From Agrobacterium tumefaciens (lineage in GTDB: Bacteria > Pseudomonadota > Alphaproteobacteria > Rhizobiales > Rhizobiaceae): DNA of 64,000 bases. Below, in pieces: positions 21,788 to 30,495 of the stretch (the first letter of the stretch is position 1; every line of letters begins with the position of its first letter). The notes beneath the pieces were generated by a model. It had not been told where the DNA came from, searched no databases, and saw only the letters and a list, made by a program, of their open reading frames with translations. Where the stretch lies: assembly GCF_005221325.1 (NCBI RefSeq), contig NZ_CP039888.1, positions 2,617,501 to 2,681,500 on the forward strand, in the 5' to 3' direction. The position numbers and the translations under genes were made by a program.

Positions 21788-22630
21788 ATGAAATTGATGC
21801 GTGTTGGCCAGCCCGGCCAGGAAAAACCAGCAATCCTCGACGCGGAAGGAAAAGTCCGCGATCTGTCCGCCCATGTGAAAGATATCGGCGGCGACGCCAT
21901 TTCTCCCGAGGGCCTCAAGAAGATCGCCGCGATCGACCTCGCCACCCTGCCGGTGTTGAGCGAAGAACGCATCGGCGCCTGCGTTGCGGGTACCGGAAAA
22001 TTCATCTGCATCGGCCTCAACTTCTCCGACCATGCTGCCGAAACGGGTGCCACCGTACCGCCGGAACCGGTCATTTTCATGAAGGCGACCTCGGCCATCG
22101 TCGGTCCGAACGATAACGTCACCATTCCGCGCGGTTCGGAAAAGACCGATTGGGAAGTCGAGCTTGGTGTCGTCATCGGCAAGACCGCCAAATATGTCTC
22201 CGAAGCGGATGCTCTCGATTATGTCGCCGGTTATTGCGTTTCGCACGATGTTTCCGAGCGCGCCTTCCAGACGGAGCGTGCCGGTCAGTGGACCAAGGGC
22301 AAATCCTGCGACACTTTCGGCCCCATCGGCCCCTGGCTGGTGACCAAGGACGAAATCACCGATCCGCAGAACCTCGGCATGTGGCTGAAGGTCAATGGCC
22401 AGACCATGCAGGACGGTTCCAGCAAGACCATGGTCTACGGCGTCGCCCATGTTGTTTCCTATCTCAGCCAGTTCATGTCGCTGCACCCCGGCGATGTCAT
22501 TTCCACTGGCACCCCTCCCGGCGTGGGCATGGGTCAGAAGCCGCCGCGTTACCTGAAGACTGGCGACGTCGTGGAACTCGGCATCGAGGGCCTCGGTTCC
22601 CAGAAGCAGACTTTCGTCGCCGACATCTGA
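21788..22630 (+). CDS. Fumarylacetoacetate hydrolase family protein
   Basis: The 280 residues have an N-terminal cap (about 1-65) and the FAH catalytic domain. Metal ligands lie at Glu123 and Glu125 (DWEVELGVVI) and Asp154 (SHDVSER), with the active-site His near HAAETG. The C-terminal GDVISTGTPPGVGMGQKPPRYLKTGD is also typical. Relatives are annotated as ureidoglycolate lyase, 2-keto-4-pentenoate hydratase or acylpyruvase. No catabolic pathway genes are next to it, so the substrate is open. A GGGAGAG site lies just upstream of the ATG. Confidence 0.9.
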   Translation: MKLMRVGQPGQEKPAILDAEGKVRDLSAHVKDIGGDAISPEGLKKIAAIDLATLPVLSEERIGACVAGTGKFICIGLNFSDHAAETGATVPPEPVIFMKATSAIVGPNDNVTIPRGSEKTDWEVELGVVIGKTAKYVSEADALDYVAGYCVSHDVSERAFQTERAGQWTKGKSCDTFGPIGPWLVTKDEITDPQNLGMWLKVNGQTMQDGSSKTMVYGVAHVVSYLSQFMSLHPGDVISTGTPPGVGMGQKPPRYLKTGDVVELGIEGLGSQKQTFVADI

Positions 22631-22756
22631 TCGCCGGCAGGCATTCAACGAAAAGTGAGGCGCCGGCGGGAGACCGCTGGCGCCTTAAATTTTGTGCACC
22701 TGCGAAAAGCTGCTATGGTTGAAAAAAAGAGCGTGATCGCGAGGGAGGCGTCATCA

Positions 22757-23989
22757 GTGTTCTACCACCTCTATGAAATGAACCATGCGGCCATGGCGCC
22801 GCTGCGTGCCGGTGCCGATATGATGCGCCAAGCCTGCAACAATCCTCTCAATCCGTTATCCAGCACCGCTTTCGGCAGAAGCCTCGATGCCGGTTTCGAG
22901 GTTTTCGAACGTCTGACGCGCCGTTACATCAAGCCGGAATTCGGCCTCGGCTCCACGGTCGTTGATGGCCAGACCGTTGCCGTCACGGAGGAGACCGTCT
23001 GGTCGCGCCCGTTCTGCAATCTGCTTCATTTCAAAAAAGAACTCGATCCACCCCGCCAGTCCGACCCGAAGGTGCTGCTGGTGGCACCGATGTCCGGCCA
23101 CTACGCAACCCTGCTGCGCGGGACCGTGGAGGCACTGTTGCCCTCGGCCGATATCTATATCACCGATTGGGCCGATGCCCGTATGGTGCCGGCGACGGAG
23201 GGAACCTTCGATCTCGACGATTATATAGACTATGTCATCCAGATGTTGCGGCATATCGGCCCCCGAGCCCATGTGGTTGCCGTCTGCCAGCCATCCGTGC
23301 CTGTTCTGGCTGCCGTTTCCCTGATGGAGGCGGATGGAGACACGTTTGCACCCGCTTCCATGACGCTGATGGGCGGGCCGATCGATACGCGCATCAACCC
23401 CACGGCCGTCAACGGTCTTGCCAAGGCCAAGCCAATCGAATGGTTCCGCGACAATGTCGTCATGCAGGTGCCGTGGCCGCAGCCGGCTTTCGGCCGTAAT
23501 GTCTATCCGGGTTTCCTGCAGCTGTCGGGTTTCATGTCCATGAACCTCGACAAGCACATGACGGCGCACAAGGATTTTTACCTGAACCTTGTCAAGAATG
23601 ACGGCGATTCCGCTGAAAAACATCGCGAGTTTTACGATGAATATCTGGCTGTGATGGATCTGACGGCGGAATTCTATCTCCAGACGGTGGAAACCGTCTT
23701 CATCGACCATGCGCTTCCGAAGGGGAACATGCTGCACCGGGGCAGGGCGGTCGATCCGGCCGCTATCCGCAATGTCGCATTGTTCACCGTCGAAGGGGAG
23801 AATGACGATATTTCCGGCGTAGGCCAGACGAAGGCGGCTCATGATCTCTGCCGGAATATCCCTGAAGACAAACGCGCTCACTACATGCAGCCGGATGTGG
23901 GGCACTATGGCGTCTTCAACGGTTCGCGTTTCCGCAAGGAAATCGTGCCGCGCATGCTGGATTTCATCCGCAAACACCAGCCGGCCTAA
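22757..23989 (+). CDS. phaZ: Intracellular polyhydroxybutyrate depolymerase
   Basis: The family mobilises stored polyhydroxybutyrate to 3-hydroxybutyrate. From a GTG at 22757 the protein has 410 residues and begins MFYHLYEMNHAAMAPLRAGAD, the family N-terminus. GGGAGGCG lies about 7 bases upstream. The frame is also open to an ATG at 22715, which would add 14 residues. The likely nucleophile is Cys177 in VAVCQPSVP, as in other intracellular depolymerases of this group. The Asp in GENDDISG and the His in DVGHYGVFNG complete an alpha/beta-hydrolase triad. No signal peptide is present, consistent with cytosolic granules. No pha genes are adjacent. Confidence 0.9.
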   Translation: MFYHLYEMNHAAMAPLRAGADMMRQACNNPLNPLSSTAFGRSLDAGFEVFERLTRRYIKPEFGLGSTVVDGQTVAVTEETVWSRPFCNLLHFKKELDPPRQSDPKVLLVAPMSGHYATLLRGTVEALLPSADIYITDWADARMVPATEGTFDLDDYIDYVIQMLRHIGPRAHVVAVCQPSVPVLAAVSLMEADGDTFAPASMTLMGGPIDTRINPTAVNGLAKAKPIEWFRDNVVMQVPWPQPAFGRNVYPGFLQLSGFMSMNLDKHMTAHKDFYLNLVKNDGDSAEKHREFYDEYLAVMDLTAEFYLQTVETVFIDHALPKGNMLHRGRAVDPAAIRNVALFTVEGENDDISGVGQTKAAHDLCRNIPEDKRAHYMQPDVGHYGVFNGSRFRKEIVPRMLDFIRKHQPA

Positions 23990-24058
23990 CGGTGAAACGG
24001 CAGGTGACGCCGCGTATTTGCATGGCCAAGGGATGGACGAATCGGTTATGAAGGCTTC

Positions 24059-24826
24059 ATGTTTTCGCTCCTCAGAAAATCCCTGAAGTCGCCGGCGCCC
24101 AAAAAGGTCGCGCCGAGCCAGCGCACCGTCTCGGTTGCGGGCCGGCAGGTACCGATTACCGTGAAGGAAAACCCACGGGCCACACGTATTACGCTGCGCA
24201 TCGAGCCGGGCGGCCGGGCGCTGAAGCTGACGATCCCGATGGGCCTGCATCACCGCCAGGTGGATGATTTTCTCGAAAGGCACCAGGGCTGGCTGGAAGG
24301 CAAGCTTCTGAAGTTCAGCCCAGATGACGGTTTGCGTCCCGGTGCGACCATCGATATCAGAGGCATTTCCCATCGCATCGAACACACCGGCGGCCTGAGA
24401 GGCCTGACCCACATCGCGAAAGACGCTGATGGTGTGGCTGTTCTGAAAGTCAGCGGCGCGCCTGAGCATCTGAGACGGCGGATCGCGACCTTCCTGAAAA
24501 AGGAAGCAAAGGCCGATCTGGAGCGGCTGGTTGCCATTCACGCCGGCGCTGCCGGCCGGCCGGTGCGGTCCATCAGCATGAAGGATACACGCAGCCGTTG
24601 GGGCTCCTGTTCCCATGATGGAAACTTGAGTTTTTCCTGGCGTATCGTCATGGCCCCGGAAAGGGTCATCGACTATCTCGCCGCCCATGAGGTCGCGCAT
24701 CTGAGCGAAATGAACCATGGCCCGAAATTCTGGGCGCTATGCGAAAAGCTCTGTCCGCACACCAATGAGGCCAAGGAATGGCTGAAACGCCATGGCTCCA
24801 AACTTCACGCCATCGATTTCGATTGA
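24059..24826 (+). CDS. YgjP-like metallopeptidase domain protein (DUF45)
   Basis: The 255 residues carry the DUF45 pattern: TRSRWGSCSHDGNLSFSWR at about 177-195, and HEVAHLSEMNHGPKFW at 210-225 with the zinc ligands His210, His214 and probably His220. The N-terminal half has a beta-rich region (VPITVKENPRATRITLRIEPGG). Some YgjP homologues lie near restriction systems, but here the neighbours are housekeeping genes. A proteolytic role is inferred from the HExxH motif only. Confidence 0.88.
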   Translation: MFSLLRKSLKSPAPKKVAPSQRTVSVAGRQVPITVKENPRATRITLRIEPGGRALKLTIPMGLHHRQVDDFLERHQGWLEGKLLKFSPDDGLRPGATIDIRGISHRIEHTGGLRGLTHIAKDADGVAVLKVSGAPEHLRRRIATFLKKEAKADLERLVAIHAGAAGRPVRSISMKDTRSRWGSCSHDGNLSFSWRIVMAPERVIDYLAAHEVAHLSEMNHGPKFWALCEKLCPHTNEAKEWLKRHGSKLHAIDFD

Positions 24827-24850
24827 AACCGGAGACGTGCATCGCCATCT

Positions 24851-24866
24851 GGATTCACGTGAAACA
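24851..24866. other. parS site 5 (two mismatches, upstream of trpF)
   Basis: GGATTCACGTGAAACA matches parS at 14 of 16 positions. It is in the 102-base gap between the DUF45 gene and trpF, about 14.4 kb right of the probable origin. Confidence 0.75.
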
Positions 24867-24928
24867 TTCCATCAAAAAGGGATGCGATTTGGCTCGACTC
24901 TTGTCGCATTTCATGTCAGGTCGCGGGT

Positions 24929-25591
24929 ATGAAACCGGATATCAAGATTTGCGGATTGAAGACACCGGAAACGCTGGAGCGCGCCGTCCGGCGCGGTGCG
25001 TCCCATGTCGGTTTTATTTTCTTTGAAAAAAGCCCGCGTTACATCGAGCCGGATCTTGCCGGCCGGCTGGCCGAAGCCGCCCGTGGCGCCGCCAAGGTCG
25101 TTGCCGTCACCGTCGATGCCGATAATGATTATCTCGATGAAATCGTCGATCTCGTAACGCCGGATATCCTGCAACTGCATGGCAGCGAAAGCCCGGAGCG
25201 ACTGCTGAACATCAAGGCGCTTTACGGTCTGCCTGTCATGAAGGCGATTTCCATTCGCGATGACGCTGATCTTGCCAAAATCGAGCCTTATATCGGTATA
25301 GCCGACCGTTTCCTGCTGGATGCCAAGGCGCCTGCCGGTTCCGACCTGCCCGGTGGCAACGGCGTCTCGTTCGACTGGACGATCCTGCGCTCACTTGACG
25401 AAAGTGTGGATTACATGCTTTCCGGGGGGCTGAACAAGGACAATGTCGTTGAGGCTCTGGCGGAGACCAGGACGAGCGGACTAGATTTGTCGTCCGGTGT
25501 GGAAAGTGCGCCGGGCGTCAAGGATTTGTCGAAGATCGACGCTTTTTTCGATGTGGTGAATGATTGGTCGAAAGGCCCAAAGGGAGCTTGA
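24929..25591 (+). CDS. trpF: Phosphoribosylanthranilate isomerase TrpF
   Basis: TrpF performs the Amadori rearrangement in tryptophan synthesis. The 220 residues start with [11 protein letters not shown], which holds the catalytic Cys, followed by [24 protein letters not shown] and the late FLLDAK and [15 protein letters not shown] motifs, where the acid Asp and phosphate-binding loop lie. It is the first gene of trpF-trpB-trpA-accD-folC. The trpB GTG lies one base beyond its stop codon. Confidence 0.96.
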   Translation: MKPDIKICGLKTPETLERAVRRGASHVGFIFFEKSPRYIEPDLAGRLAEAARGAAKVVAVTVDADNDYLDEIVDLVTPDILQLHGSESPERLLNIKALYGLPVMKAISIRDDADLAKIEPYIGIADRFLLDAKAPAGSDLPGGNGVSFDWTILRSLDESVDYMLSGGLNKDNVVEALAETRTSGLDLSSGVESAPGVKDLSKIDAFFDVVNDWSKGPKGA

Positions 25592-25592
25592 A

Positions 25593-26813
25593 GTGAACGA
25601 CGCGCCAACACCCAATTCTTTTCGTGCTGGTCCCGATGAGGACGGCCGCTTCGGCATTTACGGAGGACGCTTTGTTGCCGAAACGCTGATGCCGCTTATC
25701 CTGGATTTGCAGGCGGAATGGGACAAGGCCAAGAGCGATCCCGAGTTTCAGGCCGAACTGAAATATCTCGGCACGCATTACACCGGCCGTCCGAGCCCGC
25801 TTTATTTCGCGGAGCGCCTGACGGCGGAACTCGGCGGCGCGAAGATTTATTTCAAGCGCGAAGAGCTGAACCATACCGGTTCGCACAAAATCAACAATTG
25901 CCTCGGCCAGATTCTGCTTGCGAAGCGCATGGGCAAGACCCGCATCATTGCCGAAACCGGTGCCGGCCAGCATGGCGTTGCCTCGGCAACGGTTGCCGCA
26001 CGCTTCGGCCTGCCTTGCGTCGTTTACATGGGTGCGACTGATGTTGCCCGCCAAGCCCCGAACGTATTCCGCATGAAGCTTCTCGGCGCCGAGGTAAAGC
26101 CGGTCACGGCGGGCCATGGTACGCTCAAGGACGCTATGAACGAGGCGTTGCGTGACTGGGTCACCAATGTCGAGGATACCTATTACCTGATCGGCACCGC
26201 AGCCGGCCCGCATCCCTATCCGGAAATGGTCCGCGATTTCCAGGCCGTCATCGGCGAGGAAGCCAAGGCACAGATGCTGGAGGCGGAAGGCCGCCTGCCG
26301 GATCTGGTCGTTGCCGCCGTCGGCGGTGGCTCCAACGCCATCGGCATCTTTCATCCGTTCCTCGATGACAAGAATGTTCGCATCGTCGGCGTCGAAGCCG
26401 GCGGCAAGGGCCTTTCGGGCGACGAGCATTGCGCCTCGATCACCGCCGGTTCGCCGGGCGTGCTGCATGGCAACCGCACCTATCTGCTGCAGGATGAGGA
26501 CGGCCAGATCAAGGAAGGCCATTCGATTTCCGCTGGTCTCGACTATCCCGGTATCGGGCCTGAACACTCCTGGCTGAACGATATCGGCCGCGTCGAATAT
26601 GTGCCGATCATGGATCACGAGGCGCTGGACGCCTTCCAGATGCTGACCCGCCTCGAAGGCATCATTCCGGCACTGGAGCCGAGCCACGCCTTGGCCGAGG
26701 TCATCAAGCGCGCGCCAAAAATGGGCAAGGATGAAATCATCCTGATGAACCTTTCTGGTCGCGGCGACAAGGATGTCCACACCGTCAGCAAGTTCCTTGG
26801 AATGGATGTATAA
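25593..26813 (+). CDS. trpB: Tryptophan synthase beta subunit TrpB
   Basis: TrpB condenses indole with serine using pyridoxal phosphate. From the GTG at 25593 there are 406 residues. The PLP lysine is Lys99 in HTGSHKINN, with [12 protein letters not shown] and the GGGSNAIG phosphate-binding loop. AGGGAG lies about 7 bases upstream of the GTG. An upstream in-frame ATG would overlap trpF by 32 bases and add residues not expected in the family. The trpA ATG follows 4 bases after its stop. Confidence 0.97.
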   Translation: MNDAPTPNSFRAGPDEDGRFGIYGGRFVAETLMPLILDLQAEWDKAKSDPEFQAELKYLGTHYTGRPSPLYFAERLTAELGGAKIYFKREELNHTGSHKINNCLGQILLAKRMGKTRIIAETGAGQHGVASATVAARFGLPCVVYMGATDVARQAPNVFRMKLLGAEVKPVTAGHGTLKDAMNEALRDWVTNVEDTYYLIGTAAGPHPYPEMVRDFQAVIGEEAKAQMLEAEGRLPDLVVAAVGGGSNAIGIFHPFLDDKNVRIVGVEAGGKGLSGDEHCASITAGSPGVLHGNRTYLLQDEDGQIKEGHSISAGLDYPGIGPEHSWLNDIGRVEYVPIMDHEALDAFQMLTRLEGIIPALEPSHALAEVIKRAPKMGKDEIILMNLSGRGDKDVHTVSKFLGMDV

Positions 26814-26817
26814 GATC

Positions 26818-27657
26818 ATGACTGCACGTATGGACAAGCGCTTTGCCGATCTGCGCGCTGAAAATCGCCCTGCCCTGATCACCTATTTCATGGGCGGCGA
26901 TCCGGATTTCGAGACCTCGCTCGGCATCATGAAGGCCCTGCCGGAAGCCGGCGCCGATGTTATCGAACTCGGCATGCCGTTTTCCGACCCGATGGCGGAT
27001 GGCCCGGCTATTCAGCTGGCCGGCCAGCGCGCGCTGAAGGGCGGACAGACGCTGAAGACAACACTCGATCTCGCACGCGAGTTCCGCAGGCAAGATAATG
27101 CAACGCCGATCGTGCTGATGGGCTATTATAACCCGATCTATATCTATGGCGTCGAAAAGTTCCTGGACGACGCGCTTGCCTGTGGCATCGATGGCTTGAT
27201 CGTGGTCGACCTGCCGCCGGAAATGGACGATGAACTCTGCATTCCCGCACTCGCGCGCGGCGTCAATTTCATCCGTCTCGCCACACCGACCACGGATGGC
27301 AAGCGCCTGCCTGCCGTCCTTAAAAATACCTCAGGTTTCGTGTATTACGTCTCGATGAACGGTATCACCGGTTCAGCACTTCCCGATCCCTCGTTGATCT
27401 CGGGCGCTGTCGGTCGTATCAAGGCGCATACGGAACTGCCGGTCTGTGTCGGTTTTGGCGTCAAGACGGCCGATCATGCCAAGGCAATCGGCGCCGTGGC
27501 GGATGGCGTGGTGGTGGGTTCCGCCATCGTCAACCAGATTGCGGGCAGCCTGACCAAGGACGGGCAGGCGACCGCCGACACTGTGCCGGCCGTTACGACG
27601 CTGGTAAAAGGACTTTCAACGGGCGTGCGTGCATCGCGCCTCGCCGCTGCGGAATAA
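26818..27657 (+). CDS. trpA: Tryptophan synthase alpha subunit TrpA
   Basis: TrpA cleaves indole-glycerol phosphate. The 279 residues form a TIM barrel with the catalytic Glu50 ([11 protein letters not shown]) and Asp61 (MADGP), equivalent to Glu49 and Asp60 of the enteric enzyme. The phosphate-binding GFGVKTADH and GVVVGSAIV loops are present. The start ATG is 4 bases after the trpB stop, which fits one operon. Confidence 0.97.
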   Translation: MTARMDKRFADLRAENRPALITYFMGGDPDFETSLGIMKALPEAGADVIELGMPFSDPMADGPAIQLAGQRALKGGQTLKTTLDLAREFRRQDNATPIVLMGYYNPIYIYGVEKFLDDALACGIDGLIVVDLPPEMDDELCIPALARGVNFIRLATPTTDGKRLPAVLKNTSGFVYYVSMNGITGSALPDPSLISGAVGRIKAHTELPVCVGFGVKTADHAKAIGAVADGVVVGSAIVNQIAGSLTKDGQATADTVPAVTTLVKGLSTGVRASRLAAAE

Positions 27658-27684
27658 GCGCGCGGCCCAGTCAGGAGTAGACAG

Positions 27685-28581
27685 TTGAACTGGATCACCA
27701 ATTACGTTCGGCCGCGGATCAATTCCATGCTCGGCCGCCGCCCGGAGGTTCCGGAGAACCTGTGGATCAAGTGCCCGGAAACGGGCGAGATGGTCTTCCA
27801 CAAGGATCTGGAAGACAACAAGTGGGTCATCCCGGCTTCCGGTTACCACATGAAGATGCCGGCCAAGGCGCGCCTTGCCGATCTTTTCGATGGCGGCGTC
27901 TATGAGGCCTTGGCCCAGCCGAAAGTGGCGCAGGACCCGCTGAAATTCCGCGATTCCAAGAAATACACCGATCGCCTGCGCGACAGCCGCGCAAAGACTG
28001 AGCAGGAAGATACGATCCTTGCCGGCGTTGGTCTTCTGAAAGGCCTGAAGATCGTCGCCGTCGTGCATGAATTCCAGTTCATGGGTGGTTCGCTGGGCAT
28101 TGCTGCCGGCGAGGCCATCGTTAAGGCCTTCGAGCGCGCCATTTCCGAGCGTTGCCCGCTCGTCATGTTCCCGGCATCGGGCGGCGCCCGCATGCAGGAA
28201 GGCATTCTTTCGCTGATGCAGCTGCCGCGCACCACGGTTGCGGTGAACATGCTGAAAGAAGCCGGCATGCCCTATATCGTGGTTCTGACCAACCCGACGA
28301 CGGGCGGTGTCACGGCTTCCTATGCCATGCTGGGCGACGTGCATATTGCCGAGCCAGGCGCAGAAATCTGCTTTGCCGGCAAGCGCGTCATCGAGCAGAC
28401 CATTCGCGAAAAGCTGCCGGAAGGTTTCCAGACCTCGGAATACCTGCTGGAACACGGCATGGTGGATATGGTCATCGATCGTCGCGAAATCCCGGACACG
28501 CTGGCCAGCATGTTGAAGATCATGACCAAAGCGCCTGCTGATAACGCAAACGCCGTCGTTCCGCTGGCCGCTTCGGCCTGA
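27685..28581 (+). CDS. accD: Acetyl-CoA carboxylase carboxyltransferase beta subunit AccD
   Basis: AccD with AccA transfers the carboxyl group from biotin to acetyl-CoA. The start is TTG at 27685 with AGGAG 8 bases upstream; MNWI matches the family start. The 298 residues include the crotonase-like core ([79 protein letters not shown]). The N-terminal zinc ribbon is degenerate: the first pair reads CPETG and the second IPASG, so only one of four ligand Cys remains. It lies between trpA and folC. Confidence 0.96.
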   Translation: MNWITNYVRPRINSMLGRRPEVPENLWIKCPETGEMVFHKDLEDNKWVIPASGYHMKMPAKARLADLFDGGVYEALAQPKVAQDPLKFRDSKKYTDRLRDSRAKTEQEDTILAGVGLLKGLKIVAVVHEFQFMGGSLGIAAGEAIVKAFERAISERCPLVMFPASGGARMQEGILSLMQLPRTTVAVNMLKEAGMPYIVVLTNPTTGGVTASYAMLGDVHIAEPGAEICFAGKRVIEQTIREKLPEGFQTSEYLLEHGMVDMVIDRREIPDTLASMLKIMTKAPADNANAVVPLAASA

Positions 28582-28597
28582 GGAAAAAAATATGTCG

Positions 28598-28622
28598 CCC
28601 GGAGGCATAAACTGCCTTCGGG
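28598..28622. repeat. Stable hairpin in the accD-folC gap
   Basis: A 10-bp stem CCCGGAGGCA / TGCCTTCGGG (one G-T pair) has a 5-base loop. It has no following T tract, so it may be an RNA-stability or attenuation element rather than a terminator. Confidence 0.4.
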
Positions 28623-28704
28623 ATGATGCTATAACGTTGCCTGATTTCATTTTTGGGGCGGCGGACAAATGGCAAGCAAAACGCCTGAAAGGCGAACGGA
28701 AGAC

Positions 28705-30048
28705 ATGACGAAGCCCGCGATTGGTGAGGCCGAAAAGATCATTGAAGAGCTCATGCAGCTTCACCCCAAGGGGTTTGATCTTTCACTCGACAGAATTTCC
28801 CGTCTTCTCGAAAAACTCGGCAATCCGCAAAACAGAATGCCGCCGGTGATCCATGTAGCCGGCACCAACGGCAAAGGTTCTGTCAGCGCCTTTTGCCGGG
28901 CTTTGCTGGAAGCGGCCGGACTTCCTGTTCATGTCCATACCAAGCCGCATCTCGTCAACTGGCATGAGCGCTATCGTCTCGGCGTTGCCGGCGAGAGGGG
29001 CCGCTTTGTTGAAGACGCTGTCTTCGCGGACGCTCTGCGTCGCATCGAAGTTGCGAACGGTGGGCAGAAGATCACCGTTTTTGAAATTTTGACGGCTGTC
29101 ATGTTCCTGCTTTTTTCGGAGCATCCCGCTGATGCTGCGATTGTCGAGGTTGGACTGGGCGGTCGCTTTGATGCGACCAATGTGATCAATAACCCTGCCG
29201 TTTCCATCATCATGCCGATTTCGCTCGACCATGAAGCCTATCTTGGCGACCGAGTGGAGCTGATTGCCGCCGAAAAGGCTGGCATCATGAAAAAGGGCTC
29301 GCCCGTTGTCATCGGCCATCAGGAATATGATGCGGCGCTGGACACGCTTGTTGCCACGGCCGAACGTATTGGTTGCCCAGTTTCCGTCTACGGACAGGAT
29401 TTTTCCGCCCACGAAGAATTCGGCCGCATGGTTTATCAGGACGAATTCGGCCTGACGGATGCGCCTTTGCCGCGCCTTCCCGGCCGTCATCAGCTTGCCA
29501 ATGCCGCCGCAGCGATCCGCGCCGTGAAAGCAGCCGGTTTCGAGGTGACGGAACGGATGATCGAAAAGGCCATGACCTCAGTGGAATGGCCCGGCCGTCT
29601 TCAGCGCATCCTGACCGGCAAAATCGCTGAGATCGCCCCGAAGGGCGCGGAAATATGGATCGATGGTGGTCACAACCCCGGCGCGGGCGAAGTGATAGCC
29701 GAGGCCATGGCAGGTTTTGAGGAAAAGACGCCGCGCCCGCTCTTCATCATCGCGGGCATGATCAACACCAAGGATCCGGTGGGTTATTTCAAGGCTTTCG
29801 CCGATATTGCCGAATATGTCTTCACCGTGCCGATCGGCGGCACAGATGCGGCAATCGACCCCGTCGTGCTTGCCCATGCCGCTTTTGACGCCGGTCTGGT
29901 GGCGGCACCCACATCGTCGCTGACCCATGCTCTGGAGGAGCTGTCGCGCCGTGTGGATCCCGAAGGACCGCCACCGCGCATCCTGATCGGCGGATCGCTT
30001 TATCTTGCCGGAAACGCCCTTGCCTTCAACGGCACGGTTCCCCAATAA
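28705..30048 (+). CDS. folC: Bifunctional folylpolyglutamate/dihydrofolate synthase FolC
   Basis: FolC adds glutamate to dihydropteroate and to folates. From the ATG at 28705 the protein has 447 residues and begins MTKPAIGEAEKIIEELMQLHPKG, with GGAAG 2 to 6 bases before it. An in-frame ATG at 28669 would add 12 residues. The P-loop is HVAGTNGKGSVSAF, followed by the Mur-ligase motifs VEVGLGGRFDATNV, the carbamylated-Lys loop near the middle, and IDGGHNPGA in the C-terminal domain. A terminator follows at once. Confidence 0.95.
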   Translation: MTKPAIGEAEKIIEELMQLHPKGFDLSLDRISRLLEKLGNPQNRMPPVIHVAGTNGKGSVSAFCRALLEAAGLPVHVHTKPHLVNWHERYRLGVAGERGRFVEDAVFADALRRIEVANGGQKITVFEILTAVMFLLFSEHPADAAIVEVGLGGRFDATNVINNPAVSIIMPISLDHEAYLGDRVELIAAEKAGIMKKGSPVVIGHQEYDAALDTLVATAERIGCPVSVYGQDFSAHEEFGRMVYQDEFGLTDAPLPRLPGRHQLANAAAAIRAVKAAGFEVTERMIEKAMTSVEWPGRLQRILTGKIAEIAPKGAEIWIDGGHNPGAGEVIAEAMAGFEEKTPRPLFIIAGMINTKDPVGYFKAFADIAEYVFTVPIGGTDAAIDPVVLAHAAFDAGLVAAPTSSLTHALEELSRRVDPEGPPPRILIGGSLYLAGNALAFNGTVPQ

Positions 30049-30078
30049 AAAAGCCCGGCGATAATGCCGGGCTTTTTT
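30048..30078. terminator. Bidirectional terminator between folC and trxA
   Basis: AAAAAGCCCGGC / GCCGGGCTTTTT with a 6-base loop overlaps the folC stop and lies 20 bases from the trxA stop on the other strand. Confidence 0.9.
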
Positions 30079-30097
30079 CATTCCATCGGATAAATGC

Positions 30098-30418
30098 TCA
30101 AGCGGCGCTGGAAATCCAGGCGGAAAGCGCAGTCTTGGGTGCAGCGCCTACCTTGATATCAGCCACTTCGCCGCCCTTGAAAATGGCGAGCGTCGGGATA
30201 GAGCGAACGCCAAACTGGGCGGCCAGTTCCGGATTTTCGTCGATGTTGAGCTTCGCGACCTTGACCTTGCCGGCGAGCTCGGAGGAAATTTCCTCAAGGC
30301 TCGGCGCGATCATCTTGCACGGACCGCACCACTCAGCCCAGAAATCCACCACGACGGGTTCGGAGGATTCAAGGACTTCGGACTGGAAGTTGGCGGCATC
30401 GACTTTTACGGTAGCCAT
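30098..30418 (-). CDS. trxA: Thioredoxin TrxA
   Basis: This is a 106-residue thioredoxin with the active site WCGPCK at about 30-35, the conserved buried Asp (VVDFWAEW), and the cis-Pro loop [10 protein letters not shown]. Length and order match the main bacterial thioredoxin. It lies 77 bases downstream of addA on the same strand, and may have its own promoter or belong to the divL-addA block. Confidence 0.97.
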   Translation of the reverse strand: MATVKVDAANFQSEVLESSEPVVVDFWAEWCGPCKMIAPSLEEISSELAGKVKVAKLNIDENPELAAQFGVRSIPTLAIFKGGEVADIKVGAAPKTALSAWISSAA

Positions 30419-30495
30419 ATCTGGCTCTCCTTTCAGCTAATCTTTTCCGCTATCGATGTGATGCGGGCGCGTCGAAATTTCAATGCCCCGGTATC

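Noticed and set aside
22856..24718. A 620-codon open frame on the minus strand across phaZ and the DUF45 gene
   Set aside because: It is antisense to two well-recognised proteins, has no recognisable domain, and long open antisense frames are common in GC-rich DNA.
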